Below are positions 46,961 through 57,942 of a stretch of DNA of 64,000 nucleotides, in pieces. The position numbers and the translations under genes were made by a program. This DNA is from Chaetorhynchus papuensis. Taxonomy: Eukaryota; Chordata; Aves; Passeriformes; Rhipiduridae. The stretch is from contig VWYX01000890.1 in the NCBI GenBank assembly GCA_013396525.1, positions 268,612 to 332,611 of the forward strand. The letters are read 5' to 3'. The number at the start of each line of letters is the position of its first letter. Position 1 is the first letter of the stretch. The notes under the pieces were generated by a model. That model made no database searches. It saw only the letters and a program-made list of their open reading frames with translations, and was not told where the DNA came from.

Positions 46961-49900
46961 AAATAGTTATGATTGGTGTTGAATTGCTATAAATGCTCCT
47001 TGTAGAGTTCTGTTTTCCAACAGTGATGTTTAGACTTTTTCTGCCTGCAGTTACCTCGAAACATATCCCACTCCTGGGCCAGCACCCAGCTCTTTTCCTG
47101 GAAATAATGGCTGACTCCACTTTCTTTAAATCCAAAAAATTTTCTGGTATATCCCTCTGCAGAGTCAACCAGGGTCCCATTGGGTACTAAAATAGTTTTG
47201 AACTTTTATTGACTTTATCTCTGTTAATGAAAATCATTAGTAAAAGCTGTTACTAAATGTCCCTTCCTCTACAAATTCTGAATCCTGTCTGGCCCACATG
47301 CTTCATTTCCTGATGAGTCCGGGAGAAAAAAACCATGGAAAATATTGAGAACAGCTATGCTTGGAAGAGGCAGAATTGAAGGGTGTGATGGGACAGCTTT
47401 CAGAGGACAGCCACCTAGATGGAGCACAGGAAAGTCTCCAGGTAAAGCAGTTGAGAAGGGAGAAATACTGGTGTCATGCAGAGATGACTCATTTCATTTG
47501 CTCTTATTAAAGGTTACCGGAGAGATTGTTGAATCTCCTTTGCATACAAACACACAGATCAGCATGTGCTCAAACACGCATACACATGCACAGACACACA
47601 CCTGCCTGTGCATGTGTGTACTCACATATAAACATACACAGTTTCTACCAGGCAGCTACCTCATGGGCTTTCTTGGACCTCTCTGTCCCCTGATTCCCCC
47701 TTCCTTTGTTCTTCCTTAGCTGTTGCTAAGGTAGTCACATACTTCCTCATTTTTTTTCTAAGTATGCATAAAACCATAACTCCAGAAAATATCCTCCTGT
47801 TTGCCTGATAAAGCCCTGTTATGAAATCAGGGGAAATAATCAAAAGCCAAAGTTATGTCACAGGCTGTTCTTTGTTATCCTGCTATGCTGGTGGTTCTCC
47901 CTGTTTACTACCTGCCATGCATAGACCTGTCATGAGACCTTGGCATTATTTCTTAAATTGTTTGTTAAAAAAGTGGGAGACATCTTGTTCTTCCTTTCTG
48001 CCATGAGGTCCCCTTCCCACTTTCCATCCCTTGGCCCTAAAATAGATATTATTAGTGTGTTGTAAAATCACTTCTTCTGAATAAGAACAAACATTTTTCA
48101 GTCTATTACAGTCTCAGCTATGAAAACCAGTGTTGTTTCAGTGAAATAATACGTATTGGTATATTGTTTGAGAGTTTAATCTAAACAAGCCATATGTGTC
48201 TGAATAGAACAGAAAAAAACGGCTTTTAATTTTAATTAAGTGATTGAATACAACCAACATTTAACCATTTCTGAATAATTCCCTTTGGGCCATATCCTGC
48301 TCATAACAAATAACAAAAACACCAAGAGTTCAGAATTCGCAGTTTCTGTATGAATATGTAAATTAGATTACCTTACTTTATTTGTGTATTTCTTGGTCAC
48401 TACATTTACTTCCCTTATCTTTTAAGTGGAGAGATTATATGTGTTACATGTACACACACACAGTGCAGACATAGATGCACACAAATGGTCGCACATATAT
48501 TTACATACTACTGTTCATAAACTCCTTCATAAAAAATCATTAAACTCATATTTGCTGATGACTTTTTGTCACCCCCATGTAGAAAGACTGGCTGATGGAT
48601 GGAATATTCCAGTATAATGCAATATTTAAGAATTTTCTGATACTTAAAATTTAGCTGAAACTACACATAGATCTATAACCATGTTTACAGGTAGGTATAC
48701 ACATATTTAGAGAAAAAAGTCTGATTGTTTCTTGCCACACGTGCATATAATATGAGACAAGGAAGACTCTGCAGCCCCCGTCTACCTTGGATGTCCAAGG
48801 TGACAGTATAAAGAATCCCTGGCACTATTATCTTTGCCAAAAGCCGGTGAGAGGCTTTCCATGAAACAGTTCAGCGTCTGCCTGACGTCTCCATAGCTTT
48901 CTGTTTCACACATGCCCCTGCACATACACACACAAGACAGCTTTGTGGAAAGGAGGTTTTCAGTGTTATTTTAGGAGGATGGGATGAGAAAAAAGAAAAA
49001 CAGTCAACAATTCACACCAGATCAGACCTGACTGTGGGTGTTTTGAGTCCTCAGAGAAAATGAGTTTCTCCCCGGTGACACCAAAATCCAGTGGTCTCAC
49101 TGCACGTGACCATGCTGGAAACAGGCACTGCTGGTGGTGCACACCAGCCATCCCCATGCTGGCTTTACTGGTGAGCTCTGCAGTCCTGCATTCTGAACCC
49201 ATGTGGAGCACTTCTACCTGACTCACCACACACACCTGTGGTCTCACCATGGGAGGCTGCCAGGTTCGTGCAATAGAAGATAGAATAGAAGCATTTGATG
49301 GTTTGGTTTGAGGTTTGACCCCTGCTCCCAGGCTCTCATATTTCACCCAGTTATTCTTCTACTCGACCGAATGACTGTGTCTGGGTTGGGCACAGCTCTT
49401 GTTTGGCTATAGCTTAGTTGTTATCCAATGTCACAGAGGGCCTCTTAAAATTTAAGAGACAAAAATCTTCTTGTCTAGGATACAGATTTAGCAATACATG
49501 GAGAAACAGGCATCCAAATTACCACTGGTAGCTGTCACTTTAAAATCAGGCCTCCATGAGCATGCAAATAAAGGGCCAATAAAGATGTACAGATAAAAAC
49601 TCACAAGATCTTTGAAGGGTATATTTCAGTTCTGAAGGAAAGAGCTACAGCAGGTGAGCACGCCATGAACTTTTCAACTAACTTCATTTAAAAACTGGTC
49701 AATTTTTCTCACTAAAACAGCTTTTGAATGGAAAACCACTGGTTTTGACTAAACATTTGTGAAAAGTGTTTTATTTTCCTAGAATATGTCCAGGTCCTAA
49801 TAAAACCTTTTGCATGAACACAGACTAATTTTTAGGCCTCAAGACTCAGTTTCCCAGAGGAAAAGAAATCAAAATGAATTCTATGGGATTCAATAAATAA

Positions 49901-50945
49901 ATAATTTGTACTAAGTTATTTTATTAAGGCTGATCTGTCCTCTACCTTGAACTATGTGAACTACATGGAGTACATTTAAAAGCAGAATAATTCAGTAATC
50001 CTTTTAACATCCCAGTGCCTTTGCTGTTACTCTGACACATCCTTTGATCATCTTTTTGTAGAATGGAAGAGATAGAAAATACTGTGATATAACCCCCTTT
50101 TTCTCCCTTCTTGCATCCAAACTCCAGTGATTGCCAGAGGCTGTTCCAGAACCTTGATATAATTTTAGCCCCCAAGATGCACTACTGTGCTGTGTTATTT
50201 TATCAGCTGTATTCGTGTTCATTGTGCAGGAAATCCTTCATCTGACTGAAGTTTCCAGCTCACCAGGTCAGGGTGAGATCAGCAGGCTTCATGGAACAGC
50301 ACAGCTCACCAGATTTCACAAGAGGCAGTGGGGACGCATTTACTCCATTTGCCATTCACTCTGCTGTGACCTAACCCAGAGGAGGGGTGCAGCCTTACTA
50401 TGGACTTCAACACAGGCTGGAAATAGCACACCTAGGACAGGACACCAACTGGGCTTTTGCTTGAGAACAAGACATGGCTAGTCTATGGCCATGAATGTTA
50501 TGGAAAAATTAGGTCTGCAACTCTCTTTGCTTCAATTGTGCACATTCACAGGCTGTGGCAGGTTGTGTTTTTTTCTCCACAGCACTAACCAGATTTTCTT
50601 ATTCTGGCAGGGGGAAAAATCATAACTACAAGTCTTCAGAAGACAAGAAAAATCTTCAAAGAGTTAAAGCACCATCATACCTACTGCTAAGGGTGGTGAT
50701 ACTGTTTGTCTGGCTATTTGAAACGATTTTTTCAGATTGTGTCAAGGTAAAATAGTTTTCTATGATGAAACACATTGTAAATGGATGGTGGGGCTGGGGG
50801 GAGATGGAAGAAAGAGGAATCAAATTACATTTGGAAACAAAAGCTTTAACTTCTGGCAACTAGACAATTAGTTTTTCTTTCTGTTGTTGGTCCTCGTGGT
50901 TTCATCTGTAATATGTATGGTGATTGTTTGCAGCCTGGCAACAGT
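46961..50945. other. AT-rich unique sequence with CA-rich patches
   Basis: CA/TG-rich cryptic repeats at 47541-47640 and shorter ones near 48450-48500 and 48918-48935. An octamer lies at 49562-49569. The 126-codon minus-strand frame at 48966-49346 and the 124-codon plus-strand frame at 47345-47719 (which includes the CA repeat) are not protein-like. No element is recognised. Confidence 0.45.
47541..47640 (+). repeat. Cryptic CA/TG-rich repeat
   Basis: Interrupted ACAC and ATGCACAC units on one side, switching to TGTGCATGTGTG in the middle. It is therefore partly self-complementary. Confidence 0.75.
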
Positions 50946-51232
50946 GTGAAGTTGTGTGGGGGAGGGAAATCTCTAGCCCTTGTTAGCGGCGATCCAAACT
51001 TCAAAGGCTTTGGGGACATTGAGCAGACAGGTTTCAGCCGCCGTTAAGGCAGACATGCAAACAAAAGGGCTCCTTCCATCGCTGTGGAGCAGAGGTGACT
51101 TTTTGGCCCATTTTTGTTGTTGTTTTAATTTTGTCAGGAGCAGGGGGGAGGAAAGCTCCTGGCACCAGGGACGATGCTTTCTGCCCATGACTGCGTGCCC
51201 TTCTCCTTTCCGCGTCAGAAGCAGATATGGGC

Positions 51233-51250
51233 ATTTATGGCCCCATAAAT
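51233..51250. promoter_or_regulatory. Mirrored CDX/HOX-like site pair
   Basis: ATTTATGG (51233-51240), CC, then CCATAAAT (51243-51250), a perfect 8-bp inverted repeat with a 2-bp spacer. Arm starts are 10 bp apart, one helical turn. The words resemble CDX/posterior-HOX cores. Confidence 0.4.
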
Positions 51251-51460
51251 CACGGGCTAAACCATACATGAGCAGCTGGTACATGTGCTAATAACTATAA
51301 TTATTAATCATGTCGATTTCACACCCTTCAAATTTCCGCGCGGGGCTTTCTGCCGGAGAGGCAGCCCCGGCGCCTTGAGCTGCTTATGGTATGAAAATAT
51401 GATGAGCTGATGGTCTTTGATGATTGTCCTATGACAGTATTGATCTCCCTACAATTGGGT

Positions 51461-51484
51461 TTGTGGGGTATCGCTACCCAACAA
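51461..51484. repeat. Hairpin-forming inverted repeat
   Basis: Arms 51461-51470 and 51475-51484 pair at nine of ten positions around a 4-base TCGC loop. Confidence 0.75.
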
Positions 51485-51691
51485 AAGTGGCTCTCCTCGC
51501 CTCCTGGTATATATCATTGTCACACATGCCCCATTGTTATCGAGGGGAGTGAATTACTTTCAGTATTCGTCCCAGTCTTTAGCTACTAGGTCACTATTAT
51601 TCTAGCCTTATGTCAGTGTGGGGACATTTACTTTGATGTTTTCTTTTGTATCTTTCTTAGGGTGAAAGCATTTGGCTATATTGAGCTGCTC

Positions 51692-51706
51692 AAAAAAAAA
51701 AAAAAA
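51692..51706 (+). repeat. A15 run
   Basis: Fifteen A residues, followed by GAAAGAAGAAAAAAG. Confidence 0.9.
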
Positions 51707-51719
51707 GAAAGAAGAAAAA

Positions 51720-54700
51720 AGTCAGCAGTTCAGGTTGGGGTGCCTGGTGGGAGCCAGGGAAATATTCCTCACAAGCACAGGCGTCTGACCTCCCTGGTCC
51801 TTGGTGCTGGCTGCCTTTGCCACTGAGGACTTCATCCCAGCAGCAGCATAAGCACTGCATCCAGCCCCAACTAGGGCCCTGGCTGATGACTCTTCAGCCA
51901 CCAAGGAGGACAGAAAGTGAAGCAATCTCCTCCCAGCCTCACTGCAACGGCAAACTCTTCCCACTGCAGGGCTTTTCCCTCACTAGCCCTTGGCTCTTTA
52001 GCAGAAGCAGTGAGATGTGGCAATGCACCAGAATCAGCTTTACGGGTGGCATTGATGGAGGACTGAAAATACTACAGACTACAATAACCTTCCTTTAAGC
52101 TAAATAACCCTTTCAAGGTGGTGGGAGCACACCTCGGGCTAATCTGCTTGATAACGTGACACTGTGGTGGCCAATCGTCTCCCACTGGCCTGAACAAGGG
52201 CATGGGACTCTCCCCACTTGTTCCGAAATCTGCATGGCCCCCATCAGGCAGCTTCTAAATTGCTCCTGCTGTCTTTACAGCTGCTCTGTTCCACTGACCC
52301 CCAGAAGGGCCCAGGGATTGTCAGGAAAAATTTCTATTAATCAGGACTAAACAGACTGTTACAATTTCACACTTTTTCTCTCGTCATTTCACACATTTAT
52401 TGAATTTTGGGGTCTGCTACTTTCAGGAGAGTTACTCTCAAGGCCAAAAGAAAAAAAATTAATTAAAGTTATTTACAAAAAAACAAACACACTCACACAC
52501 GCTCACAAGACTGACAGCACCAGGACAGGGAGCACTGCTTCCAAAGCATTGCTTAAACGGACCTGGAAAAGCGCTGAAGGGGAATATGGTGCAATCCAGG
52601 CAGCAGATTCCCGCCTCCTCTGGGCCTGATCTTGCCCTGTTTTTAACAAGAGGAATTCTGTGTTTCACATCAGTGTGAGCTAAATAGGTCGGGAGTCAGT
52701 TAGGGACTAAACACACAAACCTTGTTTGCTTCAGGGCTGACGCCCACTCGCAATTACACAGGATTAAATGACAGCCCACTGTGTCAAAGGGCTGCATGAT
52801 CCCACAGCTGGTTCATGTAAGGTCTTTTGCTCTTTTTCCTGGGGGCATAAACACAGCGTGGCTGCTGGTTTTCAGGGGTGCCCAGACTGGACTGCAAGTC
52901 TCACCTCCTAGACCATCGCTTTCACTCCGTGTGGTGGTGCTGGAGTCTGCTGGGAAGTGGTGGCTGGGAAAGAAGGAAAGCAGTGTGAGAGCATGGCAGG
53001 CTTCACAGACGTGAAGGCTGAATTTCACAATCCTTATGTCCGGCCTTGGGTGTGCTACACAGGCCAGTGACTTCTATCTTCAGGTCTCTAAAGCTACTCT
53101 AAGAGTTTACCTTTACAAAGGTCGTCAGAGATGCCAAGAAAGTGTCTTGCGTACTCATCCCTCTGGAGTGAAGACAAGAAAAGCACTTCCCCAGGCTTTG
53201 ACGTCTTCTCTAGCCATATGAGACATAGTGCTCTTGAGCTCTGCCCATGACATCCTGTACATCTTCTCTTTCCATTTTCCCCGTGCAAGTCCAGTGCAGT
53301 GCAGGCAGGAAGCAGCAAAAAGGAGTATAAGCATTTAACCACAAGAACAGTCATGTAGGACAGAGAGCAGTATAAATCAGTCAAACCTCTAACAAGTAAG
53401 ATTATAATGCCTCTCATTGGACAACCATTAGCAGCTGCAGCCCTCCAACATCACCATCTCTGTGCCCACGTGTTCCCTCCCCATGGTCTCTGCCTGCTGC
53501 TGTCCCATTGTTACCAGGCACTACAAGACATTCACCACTCATTGCACCCCAGACACAACGAGGAAAACGAGCGTAGGGGTGCGTGCATCGAGTCTGGGAC
53601 AAGCACTGAGTGTGGGACACGATATCCCTTAGCCTGTACTGAGTGCTGCAGATTGTTGAGTTTAACACGTTATTTAGCAGGCAAATGGACTTGACAGCTA
53701 AGCAGTGCAGCTCACCTGTGCAATCTATGCAGCAAAGTCTCAGCTTTATGTACTTGGAAGGCGTGAGCAGACAGGGGTGCTCTGAGCCCATCTGGAACCC
53801 CTGGATCTGTCTCATCAGTGAGACAGCTTGCAAGAGTACAGCTCAGGGCAAGGAATGCAGACCAGCAATGAAAGGAGATTCCTTGCTTCCCAAGGGTTAC
53901 CAGAAACTAGCAGGATTTTATTTTGTGTCGTGTTGATCTGCGTTGGGTACCTTAGACCCGACCCAATACCTCTGGATTTCCTTTGTGGAAATACATGCTT
54001 TTTGAGATATCTAGCAGGGCACCGCTTCTGATTCTTCCTTGGAAAAGTGGGCAATCCCCTCAAACATCCAACCCTTCACTAAGCAGTGTCCTATCAGGGG
54101 CTGGAGTCAACAGAGTCCTAAATCTCTGCTCTGAATCAGCCACAAAATCTCACAGCTGGATTACTGCACAATTTGTGTTCCAGCTCCTCTGTCCTTCTGG
54201 CAATCTGACCAAGAAACCTGTATGGCCAATCTAACCCCTTCATGACAAGTTTGTCATGTGCTAAATCTGTGGTTTCCAACATTAATTCTGAGCTCACTTT
54301 TGTTTTCACTTAACTGAATTATTTGCCATCTCCTAATTCTTGGCATACTGACCTGACAATCTCTGTAAGGAGTCTTTCAGATGCAGCAGATTCATCTATA
54401 GATCCAATACATTGCTTTACAAGGAGGAGCTCTTCTCTGGTCAGCCCTCTCTCATTATCCTTTCATGCCTCTACAAAAGTATTCTTTATTTTACTCCTCT
54501 GTGTGGTAGCTGTCTCCACCAGAGGCTGGGTGGCCATGATTAAACTGGTAACAATGATCAGAGTGTGGCTCAGGCACCCGCCATGGTCACCCCCCAGCCC
54601 TGAATCGTAGTTAGTACCTGCCTCAGCAAAGCTGTGTTTGAGTTAGGCAGCGCTTACCTAGGCAGTGCCTCCCTTCAGAGCATGGTGTGAAGCTCAGATT

Positions 54701-56130
54701 GTCCCTGGAGGTTGCTGTGAGCTAGGTCATGGGGACAAGAGAGTTTAGTCATAAGGACGTGAGCCTCATGTGTCACTTAGTCCTGGAGCCAGAAAATGCA
54801 GTGATGGTGCATTTCATTTGGTATAGATGTCACCTGCAGCCCTCATATGGGCATACCCTCCAATGCCTGCTGCACATGAACAACCTAGAGCTCAGTTTCA
54901 ACCTGGGGAATCATAGAAATTGCCCAGATGTTCAATGTCTCAGGTAAATTATTCTACCTTGACTTTACCAGATCAGTCTTGTTTCCTCTCATCTAGCCTA
55001 TCTTCTTATTGCAAATGGATGGCAGCATGGATAGTCACCCTGACAGCCATTCCAACCCACCCCCATCCCCTGACTCTCACCAACTGGACAGAACAAAGGA
55101 CCCTCTGGAAATCCCCTGGCAGACAAAGAACAAAAGATGCCCTGGCGATGAGCTGAGAGCACAACCCAAATATCTGCACAGTTCAAGTTAGTGAAGATCA
55201 GCATCTCCCCTTAAGTGCACTTCCTGCTCATCCTGGTAGACATCCTTTCTAAAATTCCTGTTGCGGGCCGAGGCGGTGGAGGTCTTTGCTTTGTGCTTCT
55301 TTTCAAGTTTCATCACCATGTTCAGCCCAGTTCACCCCCATCCCTGCCCTCCCGAGGTGCTCACTTCAAGAATATCCCAAATACCCCTGTGCTCGCTGGT
55401 TATTAGTTGTGCTATTACAGACTCTTTTCAGAAGGATGCTCAGTACCCTCGACTAAACTACTTCTGAGATGTGACACTGAGAAATGGAACAGTTTAACTA
55501 AGTTTGCAATAGCCTGAAGCTGATAGGCATCCTGGTCCCTATGCATTTAGGCAGTACAGAAAGCCAGAGCTCTCTGGAGGGCAAGGCAATGGTTCTCAGA
55601 GTATCTAAAATTAGATGTAGTACATTTGGGCACTTTTGAACACTTATCCAAGTGAATCCCCATTTCCTGAACATAACTTTATTGCCAATGTCTATAGCAG
55701 AAATGCCCCACAGTTTGTTTCTCGAATAGAAAAGGCATCTATACATTATCCTTTCATGGATGACAGTACTCCTGGAATGTGTTAAAAATTTGCCTAGTGC
55801 TCTTTTGTCTCACAGTCTGCAGTCTCACTCCCACTACCCCAGATTTCTGATGCTGGTGTCTCTGGGCTACCACACACAGCAAACTGGGGATTCAGATTTC
55901 TCTGGCAGAAAGCTGCAAATCCTGCATTTGCACCAGTGGAGCGCCTGGTGCTCTTCCCTGACAGCTTCCCTTCCAGGCTAAGGGATCAAAGGGGGGTCAT
56001 TTGCTGTACTTCTGCCAAAGCTTCTTGGTGCTGTGTTATGGAGGATTGGACTAATGGTGAGGTGCCGGTGTTTAGCATGTTACACAGTTCAGACTAAATT
56101 TTTGTATCGAGGATCTTTATTAATAGGGTT
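51720..56130. other. Unique non-coding sequence
   Basis: Frames up to 139 codons (53414-53833 minus) occur with overlapping opposite-strand frames; none is recognised. Patches around 52360-52760 are AT-rich with AATTAATTAAAG. No transposon or RNA gene is identified. Confidence 0.45.
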
Positions 56131-56135
56131 TTTTT

Positions 56136-56166
56136 TGTTGTTGCTGTTGTTGTTGTTGTTGTTGTT
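56136..56166 (+). repeat. (TTG)n microsatellite
   Basis: About ten TTG/GTT units with one CTG interruption, preceded by a T run. Confidence 0.9.
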
Positions 56167-56169
56167 ATT

Positions 56170-56795
56170 AGGTTCTTTTGTTTTGCTTAATTTTGTATTT
56201 TGGCTGTGTTTTTATATTAAGAAATGGAACAACCCATTGTCTGAAAAAGGAAATTGTTGCATGTGGTTTTGGTCTGTGTATGAGAGGGAAGTTTCTGAGT
56301 TGCAACTACATTGTTTCAGGACTTTCAGTTCTGGGCTATCAGTCCTTTCCTATTCCCACACTGCTTGTTTGCTTTCTGTCTCTCTCCTCCATCCTCCTAT
56401 TTTTTTCTAACACGTGGTGTTGCAAGGAGAAAGAAAAACAAAAGGAAGTAAAGATGGAAAAGAAATAATTGGGAGAAAAATAAAGCCAAGATTTTTAAAT
56501 GCAGTCTTTGTCAGGCTTTCACTCTACTCTTTCAAGAAGATGAAATCTCTTGACTTCAGAAACCCAGTCTCTTTTTCATTAGCTTTGGGGAGGTGGATCA
56601 AGCTGCTTGTGCATGAGAAGGGTGCTTCACTGCCAGTCTGCACCTCCACAGGGACTGTTCTGATACAGGTTCCTCCATAGCCCTCACCTGTGCACTATCC
56701 CAACACAGCAGCGATGCTGCTCTCCTCTCACTTCTGCCCTCCGAAATCTACTTTTTCTCTTTCACCACACAAAAAACCAGAGAGGGCAATTAGAC
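56170..56795. other. Unique non-coding sequence
   Basis: Frames at 56033-56410, 56178-56468 and 56414-56680 (plus) overlap. The first includes a Leu run encoded by the TTG repeat. No protein family is recognised. Confidence 0.45.
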
Positions 56796-56869
56796 AGCAG
56801 TCATTTTCGACTTTTGGGGGTTTTCCGCCCTCCCCCTTAAGAAATTAACTGGCTCTGCTTGCCTGGGAG

Positions 56870-57130
56870 CAGGGTTTCAGAAATGCTTGCATCGCAAGGG
56901 AGCTGAGGCTCACAAACCGGGGCTGTGATTTTTATTTGCCCACCGCTTCCGTGGGGTAGGAAACAACAAAACGCCGGGAGAAGGAGCGGGGCCGGGTGAA
57001 TGGGCTTCCTGGAGGCTGGCTGGCCCCAGGGTGCAGTAGGTGTATAAAATGCCATTCAAGCGATTCAGGCCGAGAGGGTGCGGCGGACGGGCAAGGCTGC
57101 TCCCTTTGAAGATGCTTCTGTCGGGCTGGA
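56870..57130. promoter_or_regulatory. CpG-enriched patch with a TATA-like box
   Basis: About 14 CpGs over roughly 240 bases (for example AACGCCGGG near 56971 and GTGCGGCGGACGGG near 57078-57091). A TATAAAA word lies at 57043-57049 on the plus strand. If functional, a start would fall near 57073-57080. The downstream 67-codon frame (57040-57243) is not recognised. A core promoter for a non-coding transcript, an enhancer, or chance are all possible. Confidence 0.3.
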
Positions 57131-57878
57131 AATACAGGAGAAAAGCACAGCTTCTTTCAGCTGTCCCCTTTTGTGTGCTTTCCCATACGAAACTATGTTG
57201 CCACCGCTGCTCTGCACTTTGTTATTATGACAGGAAAAAATGAATTTCTAATGAGGTATCTGTGCCAGCTGCAAGCACCTTGTGGATCTCCGTGGCCCAG
57301 GAGCTTTGTCAGCCGCCCCTTGCTAAATGTGAACCAGCCTGGGGGAGGACGAGACTGTCAAAGCACAACCCCAGTGAAAAACCCTTTTCTGTACAAATCC
57401 AAACAAACGGAAACACCCTGGTTTCCCTAATAAGCTATGCTGTGACATGTCCTCATTTCACAGTGATCGACTCCAGGGACAGAAAAGGCTCCAGGAGGCT
57501 TTAACAATGTGCAGGGAGCCCTGATTTTTAAAGGCAAGGAATGGTACATGTAAAATTGATTAATACCCTCTGATTCCCAGAAGGCTTTTCATATGCAATG
57601 CAGAAAATGTTTTGCTCAGCCCCTAAAATGCAGCTGCATCTCCCAAAGCCTGCGTTAGCTCTCAGGAAAGCCACAGGAACAGAACCACTTTGGAAAACTC
57701 TGGAGAGAGGGTACTACATCCACCATCTGCTTCAAGCGGCTGGGCAGGCTGAGGGAGCTCGTGGCTGTTCCCAAAGAGGATTTCAGCAGCTAGTTCAGGG
57801 ACTGCAGTTTTAGAAGTTGTTTGGATATTAGCACTGGCTGAGCCAAGCAGCACAGAAATGTATTCGCTTTCTTGTGGG
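57131..57878. other. Unique non-coding sequence
   Basis: Short overlapping frames only. The sequence near 57170-57260 is repeat-free and enhancer-like. No gene is seen. Confidence 0.4.
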
Positions 57879-57942
57879 CTGTCCCACACAAGTGGTTCCC
57901 CTGTCCCACACAAGTGGTTCCCCTGTCCCACACAAGTGGCTC
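57879..57942 (+). repeat. 22-bp minisatellite, about 2.9 copies
   Basis: Copies at 57879-57900, 57901-57922 and 57923-57942 share CTGTCCCACACAAGTGG. The first two are identical and the third is truncated with one change. The near identity points to recent duplication. Confidence 0.95.

Larger units (their letters stand above)
50950..51670. promoter_or_regulatory. Strongest candidate conserved regulatory element
   Basis: About 700 bases without repeats. The block has an unusual texture: TAAT-rich homeodomain words (51283-51310), CpG-bearing words kept within AT-rich DNA (TTCCGCGCGGGG near 51333, CCGGCGCC near 51367), a mirrored HOX/CDX-like pair at 51233-51250, and a 10-nt-arm hairpin at 51461-51484. 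Opposing frames of 103 codons at 50973-51291 do not look like proteins. Deeply conserved vertebrate enhancers and ultraconserved elements show this mix. Conservation and activity are inferred. Confidence 0.45.

Noticed and set aside
53414..53833. 139-codon minus-strand frame
   Set aside because: Overlapping plus-strand frames and no recognisable motif.
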